NCBI GenBank assembly: GCA_025617745.1
Contig: CM046858.1
Location: forward strand, 49,855,925 to 49,919,924
Direction of reading: 5' to 3'
Source: Heliocidaris erythrogramma
Lineage: Eukaryota; Echinodermata; Echinoidea; Camarodonta; Echinometridae
Length of the DNA: 64,000 nucleotides
The notes beneath the pieces were generated by a model, which was not told the DNA's origin, did no database searches, and was given only the letters and a program-made list of their open reading frames with translations. Positions within the stretch are counted from its first letter, which is position 1. Each line of letters opens with the position of its first letter. Below are positions 45,056 to 56,027 of the stretch, in pieces. The translations under genes and the position numbers were made by a program.

Positions 45056-45199
45056 TAAGCTAAGTCATATTATAGCAGAAAACATTTCCTATAAGATGTT
45101 ATAATTTCAGAGCTGAAAACTTTCGATTTCAATTTTTAAGTTGATTTTGTTTTTTTGATTGATACATCCCAAATGCACGCAAATTGTTTTAACTTTGAA

Positions 45200-46195
45200 G
45201 CCTTTTAAAACTATCGTATGACATTTTAACTAAATAATGACCTATATGAGATGAAAGCTGAATAGTTGCTCTTTACTCTCATATAGGTCACATGCCGAAA
45301 CTTTTTGTCTGGGTCTTACTGTTTTAAATTGAATCCAAGGCTGTAACCGGCATACGGGAGGCCTCATCCGCACAGTACACACGGAAATGGACGAAATGCG
45401 TTTTTATCTTTTAATGCTTTTTAAACTATCGTATGACATTTTAACTAAATAATGACCTATATGAGATCAAAGCTGAATAGTTGCTCTTTACTCTCATATA
45501 GGTCACATGCCGAAACATTTTGTCTGGGTCTTACTGTTTTAAAGTGAAATCAGGGCTCAAAACGTCATACCGGAGGTCTTATCCGCACAATATAGCGGAA
45601 ATGTACAGAATTCGTTTTTAATTTAAAGCCTTTTACAACTATCGTATGACATTTTAACTAAATAATGACTGATATGAGATCAAAGCCGAATAGTTGCTCT
45701 TTACTCTCATATAGGTCACATGCCGAAACTTTTTGTCTGGGTCTTACTGTTTTAAAGTGAAATCAGGGCTCAAAACGTCATACCGGAGGTCTTATCCGCA
45801 CAATATATAGCGGAAATGTACAGAATTCGTTTTTAATTTAAAGCCTTTTAAAACTATCGTATGACATTTTAACTAAATAATGACCTATATGAGATGAAAG
45901 CTGAATAGTTGTTCTTTACTCTCATATAGGTCACATGCCGAAACTTTCTGTCTGGGTCTTACTGTTTTAAAGTGAAATCAGGGCTCAAAACGTCATACCG
46001 GAGGTCTTATCCGCACAATATATAGCGGAAATGTACAGAATTCGTTTTTAATTTAAAGCCTTTTAAAACTATCGTATGACATTTTAACTAAATAATGATC
46101 TATATGAGATGAAAGCTGAATAGTTGCTCTTTACTCTCATATAGGTCACATGCCGAAACTTTTTGTCTGGGTCTAACTGTTTTTAAATGAAATCA
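45200..46195 (+). repeat. 215-bp tandem satellite, array 1
   Basis: The motif actatcgtatgacatttt recurs at about 45209, 45425, 45638, 45853 and 46068 (spacing 213-216). Each unit has a 13-bp stem palindrome, gacctatatgaga and tctcatataggtc, around about 25 nt, followed by catgccgaaactttttgtct. The copies are highly similar. An inverted array of the same unit is at 50930-52430. Confidence 0.95.
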
Positions 46196-46199
46196 GGGC

Positions 46200-47450
46200 T
46201 GAAACCTGCGTTTTCTCCCTTTTCTTGTCATTCCTGGACACAAATCGTTTTTTGTTTGTTTGTTGAGTGCTTGATCTGGGCATGCAAAGGCGTTGCAGGA
46301 ATGCAAAGATTTTATAGGGGGATGTCAAATCTTCTTTTGAGGGGAATATGCCCCCATCGATCCTTACGTCGGATCACTACGTTCCCTGGTGACAAGAAAC
46401 GCCACTCTAGCATTAGCTCTTTATTTTTGCCCCCAGATGTCAGGAATATCGAGAACATGATTCCCACTATATGGCATTTTGGAATTTGATATAAAGTAAT
46501 TAAACATATATAGACATTTTACTAGATATAGAGCAGCAATAGTTTATTTAATAGGGACATGATTTTAAATGCAATATTGCGCGGGAAGGGGATATATAAA
46601 AAGGTAAAAATTGAGAAATCCGAAACACAAGTGGCGAAAATGAGAAATGTTTTTAGCGAGGGGCTATACAAAAGGGACAGAAAAACATAAGTGGTAAGGG
46701 GGAGGAGCAAAAGCACTGCTCCTAAGAAGGGAGTGGACATAAATCATTATCGCCAGTAGAAGCCAAATTAAATTATGACGATAGTATAAGAAACTGGTCT
46801 ACTGGGGGGGGGGGGGCTTGCCTCTCTTTTAAATCAATACTCTTAACAATTTTTCAAAAATCTAATTGTTTACAAATATTTAAAAAAATTGAATAAAATT
46901 AGCATAAATTATAAAATCTATGAACACTGTTTTTAACATATAATATAGGTCATCAAAAATTATCAAATTGTTTGCTCAATCTGTTTTTCAAACTATTTTA
47001 ACTACTTATTTACATAATATGAATTTCATATACTATTTCCCAATGAATGACTTTCAGAAGTCATTCCGTAAAGCTGTTTCATTTCATATTTTGCATCATA
47101 TTTCAAATAGATTTCCACGAACATGACATATCAAAGCTAAAATGCCACGGCATTCTTGAAAACTGGATACATATTCAAAGTTCACAGTTTGAGCAATGCT
47201 TATTCTGGTTGAAAAGTCATTTTGCGTTTTCTGTAAAGAATCAATAATTAAAATACTTAATATGTCATATATCTGATGATGAATGATTGACATGAAACTC
47301 AACAGTTGTGAAGGTACCTCGTATTTGTTTATTCATCAATTTGTAAAAAAATAATTACGATATTAATAATATTCTTCTCTTAAACTTGAAAATTCTTTGA
47401 GAATGTCATTCCATAACGCTTGGAATTACAGCAAAATAAAACGGGGGCCA
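46200..47450. other. AT-rich stretch, no gene recognised
   Basis: Between satellite array 1 and the long-TIR element. A poly(G) run lies near 46805. Open frames here show no homology. Confidence 0.4.
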
Positions 47451-48218
47451 TACCTATAGCTAGAAGGTCCGATAGTTAGCGGGTCCGATAGACCGACACC
47501 CAATAGATGGTTCGATAGACTGAATGTACGAGAGGGTCCAATATAGTCCGAAGGTTCTATAGATCGAATGACCAACGGGTCCGATAGTCAGAAGGTCCGA
47601 TAGATATAAGGTTCGATAGTCCGAATGTACATGAGGGTAAAATAGACAGAAGGTTCTATAGACCGAATCGGCAAAAGGGTCCGAATCGTCCGATAGTCCG
47701 AAGATTCAGTAGGGGTCCAATAGTTAGAAGGTCCGATAGACCGACAATAAATACGTAAAAATGGTAAAATAGTGGATAAAATGATAAGTGGGTAGAAAAT
47801 AAGTGGTTAAAATGATAAGTGGGTAGAAAATAAGTGGTTAAAATAAGTGGGGGCGTTATGTTTTCAAATCGTCAGCCCGTACCGTCCGTCCGTCCCCTAT
47901 TTGCGCTCTCGGGATAACTTGGGAAACATTCGACGGATCAACTTCAAACTTGGCTCATCTAGAGTAATGACTATTATCTGATTTATATTTTGGGGTCACA
48001 GGGTCAAAGGTAACAAAGGTTTTTGTGTTCATAATGTCATGAGAAGCTTTGGAGATCACTTTAAACACAGCCCATGTACGTGTATGCACAGAGAAGTGAC
48101 AATGCTTTTATTAATTTAATAGGACCCGGACCCTCAGTAATTTCAGATAATAATTGCAGTGACAAAAGTATTTTTTTAGCTCATTACATAGAGTGAAATA
48201 AATTGTAAAATATCAGGG

Positions 48219-48476
48219 GCGTATCCAGGATTTCCTAATAGGGGGGCGCCAGGCATTATTGATCGCCGTCCTGGGGGAGGGGTCTAAGTGGAGGGGTGCC
48301 CCCTCCCCTTTGGAAAATTTTTGCTTCTGAAGAAGGGCTGAGATGCAAAATAATCCTATATGTGACCAACTTTGAAGCCTATTTAATGAACAACTTTTTT
48401 TTTTTGCTAGTCTTTTTTTTACGACGGCCAATAGGGGGGGGGGGCGCCTGTTGCGTCACCCCCTGGATACGCCACT
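48219..48476. mobile_element. MITE with TIR GGCGTATCCAGG nested in TU-like copy 1
   Basis: Left aggggcgtatccaggatttc, right ccccctggatacgccactg. The ends resemble the TGGCGGATCCAGG family at 15131. Confidence 0.8.
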
Positions 48477-48535
48477 GAATATGAATATGCGATTTGTTTC
48501 TTATCCTTTATATGTATAAACTTATTTTGTTATTG

Positions 48536-48855
48536 CCAATCGGTCTCGTTGGCTGCCATCTGGGGCCTGGTGGCCTTAAGTGCTAGAGCTCCTGCATGCG
48601 AGTGATGTGCCGACTGGGCTTGTACCTTAAATTGTCGGTGAACGGAGCAGCAAGAGGGTACCAGGCCTAACTGGGTGAGCTAAGTATTCCAACTGGGTGA
48701 TGCGAAATGGAATTTGATTTAGGTAATAAACCTCCATTAAAATCATCACAATTATCATCATTATGCAGCAAAGGCATTTAAGAGCTCTTTAACTCAGTGG
48801 ATTATATAGAAATAGTTTCTGCGCTTATAAATGTTTTATTATTATTATCAGTCCA
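48536..48855 (+). mobile_element. SINE-like element within a foldback element
   Basis: Starts ttgccaatcggtctcgttgg and ends gcgcttataaatg followed by (TTA)n, the tail type of the SINEs above. The body (aactgggtgagctaagtatt) differs, so it may be another SINE family. Confidence 0.5.
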
Positions 48856-50171
48856 TGCTCACTCTACTCATCATCTTTTTAGGTTGTCCGCTTGGGGAGG
48901 ACCTTATGCGTTTGTGTGACTCTCTGGGCGTAGGCCTGTTTGTCTGTTTGTGCCTGACGTCAACAAATATTATACACATATTTTTTTTTACAAAATGTAT
49001 TCTTTCTTTCATTGTCATTTTACCTCACACCTCTCACTGCCCCCTCTCTCTCTCGTTCGCTCGCTTTGCTCGCTCATACAATCAAGAAACTAGGCCTAGA
49101 TTGTTTCTTGCAGCAAGCACCTCTTACGTCCTGCAGCAAGCCCGAATATCATAATATTCGGGCAGTGAGGTATAATTTACCCGACAGAGTCCACAGACTA
49201 AAATTTGCCAAAAGGTAGTAGTATGGGTGTAGTCGGTGAACATTCAAAAAAGTGTAAAAGCTAACATCATAGCTAGTAGGAAAATATCACCTGACAACCC
49301 TAAAAAAAAAAATGGAAACGCCCCCTCCCAAGAAGGTGGTAGGGCCTAATTGAAACAATTTCATTTCTATCAGTCAGAATCTTATCTTTTGTTACTTTTA
49401 ATGAAATTTTAACTATAAAGTGTGCACCCCGTAAGATTTCTTTGTTTAAAATATAACACTTGTGTTAGAAGGGACGCCCTTTCCTCAGTTTGCTCCACTA
49501 GAAAAGAAATGCTTCGGGCATGATGGGCCTCGGGGCTTTAGTGTGCACCATATAATTAGATTTCCATATTTCAAAAAATGGTCAGCGATCATGATGCTCT
49601 GATTAAAATACTTTTAACATGTTGAAAATGTATAAAACAAAACTTTAAGATAAGTTCCACATTTTTGTATTTTTTTTGGGGGGGGGGGGGTAGGCCTACA
49701 GACCTAGTGCATCGGTTTATTACAATACACATAGAAGAAGATAAGGCATTAACCTTTTCCTTTTATGAGATAAAACTATTAACAACTTATTGTATCCACT
49801 TATTTTACCTTCTTTACGTTATTGTCGGTCTATCGGACCTTCTAACTATCGGACCCCTACTGAACCTTCGGTCGATCGAACCTTCTATCTATTGGGTGTC
49901 GGTCTATTGGACCCGCTAACTATCGGTCCTCTAGCTATAGGGCTGTAACCAATAAAACGTTGTGAGAATGGCGGGGTGTGCCCCCTCGACTCCTTTGTGG
50001 CCCAAAACTCTTAACCCCCCCCCCCCCCGGTGTCCGGTTATATGCCTTGAAGGTTAAACTTTCTTTCTCGGCGGCTTAATTCCCTGACTACTCCCCCCCC
50101 CCCCTCCCCCCCCCCTCCCCTCACACGTAAAACAAGATTTGAATGGAAAAAAACTGTCCTCCCTTTTATAC

Positions 50172-50314
50172 TTCAAGCATTGGCAGATCCAGGGGCACTT
50201 CCGGCCCGTGACCCCCCCCCCCCCTCCCCTGGAAGAAAAGTATGCATTTTGACCATAGAGGATCCGCCCTTTTGTCGATTGTGCCCCCCATACTAAATCC
50301 TGGATCCGCCCCTG
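50172..50314. mobile_element. Short copy of the GGATCCAGG TIR family
   Basis: cattggcagatccagggg to cctggatccgcccctg with the shared core cacttccggcccgtg, tatgcattttgaccatag and gatccgcc. It matches the 15131 element over most of its length. Confidence 0.8.
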
Positions 50315-50669
50315 ATTTAAGCACCCTGTGGTTGCGTCCTTTCTCGTTTTGCTCCCACTGAATTCTGATTTGGATTTTGAAAATTCAAATCCCTTTCTTA
50401 TCATTTCGATTTACCTCAACTTCTAAGATTTTTAGGATTTATCTACTCAACACAAAACTGCCAATATGCTATAGTTTAAAGCCAGATTTCAATTTGCTAC
50501 AGTAAGAAGCAGGGAAAAAATCCTTCGGTACCTGACATATAATTATACATACAGCCCCTCTCCCCCGCCCCTCCTCCCCCGCTTTTTGGAGTAGACACGA
50601 TTCATAAAACCTCGACAAAAAGGTTCGAAAATTGTCATTTTATAATGAGTGAAATCAAAAGAGCTCCCC

Positions 50670-50725
50670 CCCCCCACCCCCCCCCCCCCCCCCCCCCCCC
50701 ACTTTCAAAAGCCGCTCCGCGGCCC
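50670..50725. repeat. Poly(C) block with gccgctccgcggcccctg end
   Basis: About 33 nearly uninterrupted C then actttcaaaagccgctccgc, an end motif also seen at 8205, 54168 and 58136. Probably the terminus of a widespread non-autonomous element. Confidence 0.6.
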
Positions 50726-50929
50726 CTGATTTTTGAGAGTGTAAGAGGTTAAATTAATTTTGTTCATGTTCTGAGTACATCAAGTTGTAAAGAGAAATTC
50801 TTCAACATTTACCATTATTTATTTATAATTTCATACAATGCTCTTCACGACAATCAAAGTTATAAAACAATTTATGTCCAACTTGATTTTACTTTCGATT
50901 CAACACTGTGCGGAAAACAGCGAATATGC

Positions 50930-52430
50930 CGGTTTCCATGTGCACTGTGCGGATAAGACCTCCGGTATGCCGGTTACTGCCCTGAATTCAATTTAAAACA
51001 GTAAGGCCCAGACAAAAAGTTTCGGCATGTGACATATATGAGAGTAAAGAGCAACTATTCAGCTTTAACCTCATATGAATCATTCTTGAGTTAAAATGTC
51101 ATACGACAGTTTTAGAAAGTATTCAAAGATAAAAATGAATTTTGTACATTTCCCTGTGTAGCATGCGGATGAGGCCTCCCGTATGCCGGTTACAGCCTTG
51201 GATTCAATTTAAAACAGTAAGACCCAGACAAAAAGTTTCGGCATGTGACCTACATGAGAGTAAAGAGCAACTATTCAGCTTTCATCTCATATAAGTCATT
51301 ATTTAGTTAAAATGTCATACGATAGTTTTAAAAGGCTTTAAAGTTAAAAACGAATTCTGTACATTTCCGCTATATTGTGCGGATAAGACCTCCCGTATGC
51401 CAGTTACAGCCTTGGATTCAATTTAAAACAGGAAGACCCAGACAAAAAGTTTCGGCAGGTGACCTACATGAGAGTAAAGAGCAACTATTCAGCTTTCCTC
51501 TCATATAAGTCATTATTTAGTTAAAATGTCATACGATAGTTTTAAAAGCCCTGAAAGTTAAAAACGCATTCCGTCCATTTCCGTGTGTACTGTGCGGATA
51601 AGACGGCACGTATGCCGGTTACAGCCTTGGATTCAATTTAAAACAGTAAGACCCAGACAGAAAGTTTCGGCATGTGACCTATATGAGAGTAAAGAGCAAC
51701 TATTTAGCTTCCATCTCATATAGGTCATTATTTAGTTAAAATGTCATACGATAGTTTTAAAAGGCTTTAAAGTTAAAAACGAATTCTGTATACATTTCCG
51801 CTATATTGTGCGGATAAGACCTCCGGTATGACGTTTTGAGCCCTGATTTCAATTTAAAACAGTAAGACCCAGACAAAAAGTTTCGGCATGTGACCTATAT
51901 GAGAGTAAAGAACAACTATTCAGCTTTAATCTCATATAAGTCATTATTTAGTTAAAATGTCATACGATAGTTTTAAAAGCCCTGAAAATTAAAAACGCAT
52001 TTCGTCCATTTCCGTGTGTACTGTGCGGATAAGACCACCGGTATGCCGGTTACAGCTTTGGATTCAATTTAAAACAGTAAGACCCAGACAAAAAGTTTCG
52101 GCATGTGACCTACATGAGAGTAAAGAGCAACTATTCAGCTTTCATCTCATATAAGTCATTATTTAGTTAAAATGTCATACGATAGTTTTAAAAGCCCTGA
52201 AAGTTAAAAACGCATTCCGTCCATTTCCGTGTGTACTGTGCGGATAAGACGGCACGTAAGCCAGTTACAGCCTTGGATTCAATTTAAAACAGGAAGACCC
52301 AGACAAAAAGTTTCGGCAGGTGACCTACATGAGAGTAAAGAGCAACTATTCAGCTTTCCTCTCATATAAGTCATTATTTAGTTAAAATGTTATACGATAG
52401 TTTTAAAAGCATTCTAATCTAGTCTTTCAT
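50930..52430 (-). repeat. 215-bp tandem satellite, array 2 (inverted)
   Basis: Seven units; catacgatagttttaaaa-type motifs lie at about 51100, 51316, 51530, 51746, 51961, 52176 and 52390. Orientation is opposite to array 1. Alternate units resemble each other in the spacer (tccgtgtgtactgtgcgg versus tatattgtgcggataag), suggesting a higher-order structure. Confidence 0.95.
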
Positions 52431-52665
52431 TCCCATTGACGTTATCGCCAACCGAGATCCGCAAAATTTTCTTTTTCCTTTTTGATTTGAGATTTTGACG
52501 ACACTATAAACTCTCTTATTGGTCCGCTGGCTTCCCTTATTGGTCGCTGGCTTATTGGTCGCCAGTTTCAAGGAGCGGATTTTGTTTTGCTAGTCTCCTA
52601 TAGAAGAAGGGGAATCTACGAAGACCTGGAAGGGCCAAACTGACGACGTAAAAAAATAAAAAATA

Positions 52666-52833
52666 TTACGTACGTACGTAATAATACTACGTACGTACGT
52701 AATAAATACTACGTACGTACGTAATAAATACTACGTACGTACGTGATAATATTACGTACGTACGTGATAATTACTACGTACGTACGTGATATTTATTACG
52801 TACGTACGTAATAATACTACGTACGTACGTAAT
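52666..52833. repeat. Array of TACGTACGTACGTA palindromes, left
   Basis: Eight units of tacgtacgtacgta spaced about 21-22 bp by short AT linkers (ataatac, ataaatac, gataatat). Every unit is self-complementary. Confidence 0.95.
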
Positions 52834-53349
52834 AAATAATACATGAAAAAGATTGAAATTACACAGCTGCCTTATTATTTATCCGTCGATTCCCGTTGAT
52901 TTGCCACAATGTTGTTAGCCTGTGGGCTCTAGCTTGTCAAGTGTGAAGAATTCTCAACATTTGTGTGATGTGTGTGTGTGACGTGTGTTGGTGGATGCGT
53001 GAGTGCACGTGTGTGTCGCTTCATTTTCCCAGCGGCAAGTCCGGTCCCAGACCAATCAAAACAGAATAAAGCAGTTCGACTCTGTTCGGGTAAAATCGAA
53101 CAAAATGAAGTTATGAATCTTTATAACACTAAAAACTATCTGACAACTGTATAGTCTGAAAGTTTATGAATCTTTATAACACTGAAAACTATTGAAAACA
53201 AAGAAAATCACTAGACAAATTGGCCACTTTGTCATGAATTTGTAACGACAGATATCCTCATCACAATCATTTTCTTTCATATCCTAAATTTATGTCCCGT
53301 AATAAGATTTCCTCATAACTTGAATCTAATTATAGACTATCTGGGAAAA

Positions 53350-53510
53350 ATCAGGCACTTATCTGAAGGGGGAAATGTGCACTTATTGGGGAAAAGGGGA
53401 GTCCAGTAGTAAAAAGGGCACCTATCAGAGAGAAAGGGGCATTTTAAAAAGCGTGGGGGCACTGTGCCCCCTGCCCCGGGTGCGCCACTTCTGATTTTAA
53501 AAAATTGTTT
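53350..53510 (-). repeat. GTGCCCC minisatellite fragment
   Basis: On the minus strand it shows ctgataggtgccctttt-like and gtgccccc units related to the 7060-7644 minisatellite, ending gtgcgccacttct. Confidence 0.6.
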
Positions 53511-53544
53511 CTCGGAACGAACTTGAATTTTACATCTTGACGCT

Positions 53545-54049
53545 GCATGGAGCCCCAAAGATTAATTTTTGAATTGGGCCTAAGGAGATTGTACTGTTTT
53601 GTTTTGCAAAATACATGTAGCAGACATGAAAATATTTACATAATTAAGTGTCAGGCTGAGCCTGACATTGATGGTTTTCTTCGAAATAATGCAAGGCCTT
53701 TTAAAACACGCTTTAGGGTTCTGTGGCTTTTGACTATTCTATGCTTGGAAATTAAATACAGTATTTCCCTCTGAGTAAAACCAATTTCAAAGTACAAACG
53801 CACGTGTCTGTCCCTCTCGATCGGCCGCCGCCATTGATCGTCATCAATACTACGTACGTACGTAATATTTACTACGTACGTACGTAATATTTACTACGTA
53901 CGTACAATAATACGTACGTAGTATTTATTACGTACGTACGTAATAACTTAATTGTGTAAATATTTCCATGTCTGCTACATGTATTTTGTAAGATAAAACA
54001 GTACAATCTCATTAGGCCCTATTCAAAAATTAATCGTTGGGGCTCCAGG
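53545..54049. mobile_element. Small foldback element with CGTA core
   Basis: Arms of about 100 bp (ggagccccaaagattaattt with tacatgtagcagacatg, inverted as catgtctgctacatgta and aattaatcgttggggctcc) flank a core ending in a CGTA palindrome array (53848-53945). The 75-residue open frame at 53547 is inside one arm. Confidence 0.82.
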
Positions 54050-54683
54050 GTCAATAAGTAAAAGTCAAGTTTGTTCCGAGCCCCCACTTTTTTCAGTAAA
54101 CACGTGCAAACGTATGGTAGCGCAAAATGTGGTTATACACGCAGCCCCCCCCCCCCCAGTCAGCCCTCCACTTTCCAAGACGTTCCGCGGCCCTGCATTA
54201 ACCCTGCGGATTTTGGGGTGCGTAATCCGTATAAAGATTTCTTTCTGCCCCCCCCCTCCCCTAGATACGCCACTGAGCGAAGCGACCAAGCGGGGGAGGG
54301 TGTGGGAGGGGGTATCCCCCCTCCCACACCAGGGACTTTTTCGAAAATAAAACTTCCATTTTAGAGCATCCCAAAATGTTTTTTAATGAATAAAAGGAAT
54401 GCACGGATCTACGCCAATGGACGGAACCCCTTATTGAGAATGACAATGCGAGGGAACGAATTTTCTTCCATATTTTCGAATTGAAATTATGGCATTTCTT
54501 ATTTCCTTACTTCTAATAATCAAAGAATGTGATGGTATTTCAAGGTCCAAACATAATGAGTTTGGATAATTATTAGTTTTAAGTTAATGTATCATAATTA
54601 TATGGGATCGACAGACGTGAAGGATCAAACCGCATAGCCAGGATTTCATTTTAGGGGGCAAAGCTGCCCAGGGGCGGGCCCAG

Positions 54684-55235
54684 GGGGTGGGTGCAGGGAG
54701 GGGGAAGTTTTCCACCTCCCGCGCGAAGCGCGAAATCTGTGACGTTTTATAGCAAATATGCGGAAAGTTATTTCGAGGTCCGGACTGCTTTTCAGTTATT
54801 TGGACGTGATACTGCACTGTAACAGGGTTGGGTGCAGGGAGGGAGAAGTTTCCCCCTTCCCGCACGAAGCGCGAAAGTTCTGACGTTTTAGCAACTTCGA
54901 GAGAAAGACAACGGCTTGTAGCAAATAAACTTTTAGGCGGAAAGTTATAGTTCGACGCCCTGACTGCTTTTCAGTTATTTTGGACGTGATACTGCACTGT
55001 AACAGGGATGGGCGAAGGGAGGGGGAGTTTCCCCCGTCCCGCGCGAAGCGCAAAAGCTCTGACGTTTTAGCAAATTTGAGAGAAAGAAAACGGCTTGTAG
55101 CATCTACATTTCACTGTATGTAACAGTGGGTGCAGGGAGAGGAGAGTTATTTACCCCTTCCCGCGCGAAGCGCAAAAGCTTTGACGTTTTAGCAAATTTT
55201 TAGAGAAAGATAACGGCTTGAATAGCGATGGGCCT
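54684..55235. repeat. Tandem repeat with gcgcgaagcgcgaaa units
   Basis: Four units of 120-180 bp begin gggtgcagggaggg at about 54691, 54830, 55009 and 55129. They share cccgcgcgaagcgc, tctgacgttttagcaa, agaaagacaacggcttgtag and actgcactgtaacaggg. Confidence 0.88.
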
Positions 55236-56027
55236 TTTTCTCTCACTTCCCCCGCTTTTTCGCTGTCGCTTTTTTTTAGTGGCTGAATAGGGGGGGGGGG
55301 ATGGCCCCCTTGTGCCCCCTGTCTACGCCAGTGATAATGACCCTTTTCACCTCTCATAAGCGCACTTTCCTCATCTAAATGTGTACCCTTATCCCTATAA
55401 TTTCCCTTTGTTTCTTACAAAAAGTGCCATATCTATAGCCAGAATCAGTGCGGCTTTATGTAGCAACATGACTGTATACCTACCCATATTACTACAACTG
55501 CAATGTAAGCCAACGGAGCTGGAGGCAGAGTGGCACAATGCTCTCCCCCCCCCCCCCCCCCCCACCAGCAAAGGAATTCATATTCCAATAGCTCGAATGT
55601 GCCCATAACTTACACAATTTAATAAGGTCAATATTTTCAGAAAATGTCCTAAGACTAGCTTGTTAGCAGGCCTATGAAATCAAGCAGATACCATAATAAT
55701 GTTGATATCTCCGGAAGAAAAACCACAGGGTTAATGTAAGAAATGGAAGATCATTCGACATTTCACCCACATTAATTTGTTGTCATTTTCACTATCGGTG
55801 TAAATAATGCATAATATATAACAACATGAACATTAGAAAAATTCTTAAGATTTTTGCTGGCTCGCACGTGCATCATTAGACAATTGCACACAACTGCTAA
55901 TTGTGGAAGCTGAAGCTGAAGCAGAACCACCATAAGAATGTGCTTCATAATAATATATGCATCCCTTGCAGGTGCCCTCAGGTGTCTTTTTTGTTGGTAC
56001 TCCCCCCCCCCCCTCACACGGTTACAG

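Larger units (their letters stand above)
47453..49942. mobile_element. Long-TIR element built of about 15-bp repeats (TU-like), copy 1
   Basis: The left end (47453-47755) and right end (about 49820-49942) are inverted and consist of degenerate 14-16 bp units such as ggtccgatagaccga and ggttcgatagaccgaa, starting cctatagctagaaggtccg. Long inverted repeats made of short tandem repeats are the described architecture of sea urchin TU foldback elements; family membership is inference. The interior has no evident transposase, and holds a SINE-like element and a nested MITE. Confidence 0.75.
44870..52570. mobile_element. Foldback structure 1, satellite-armed inverted repeat
   Basis: Arrays 1 and 2 form inverted arms around a 4.7-kb centre that holds the long-TIR element 47453-49942. 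Beyond both arrays lie gcgaccaataag repeats, at about 44876-44920 and, inverted, at about 52520-52570, so the arms may extend into the ORC3 promoter region. Whether it is one mobile unit or an inverted segmental duplication cannot be decided by eye. Confidence 0.6.

Noticed and set aside
46187..46489. 100-codon plus frame
   Set aside because: Begins in the last satellite unit and has no homology or splice support.
52666..52833. CGTA array considered as a CRISPR-like array
   Set aside because: Spacers are short AT linkers (about 7-8 bp) of repeated sequence, and the context is a eukaryotic foldback element.
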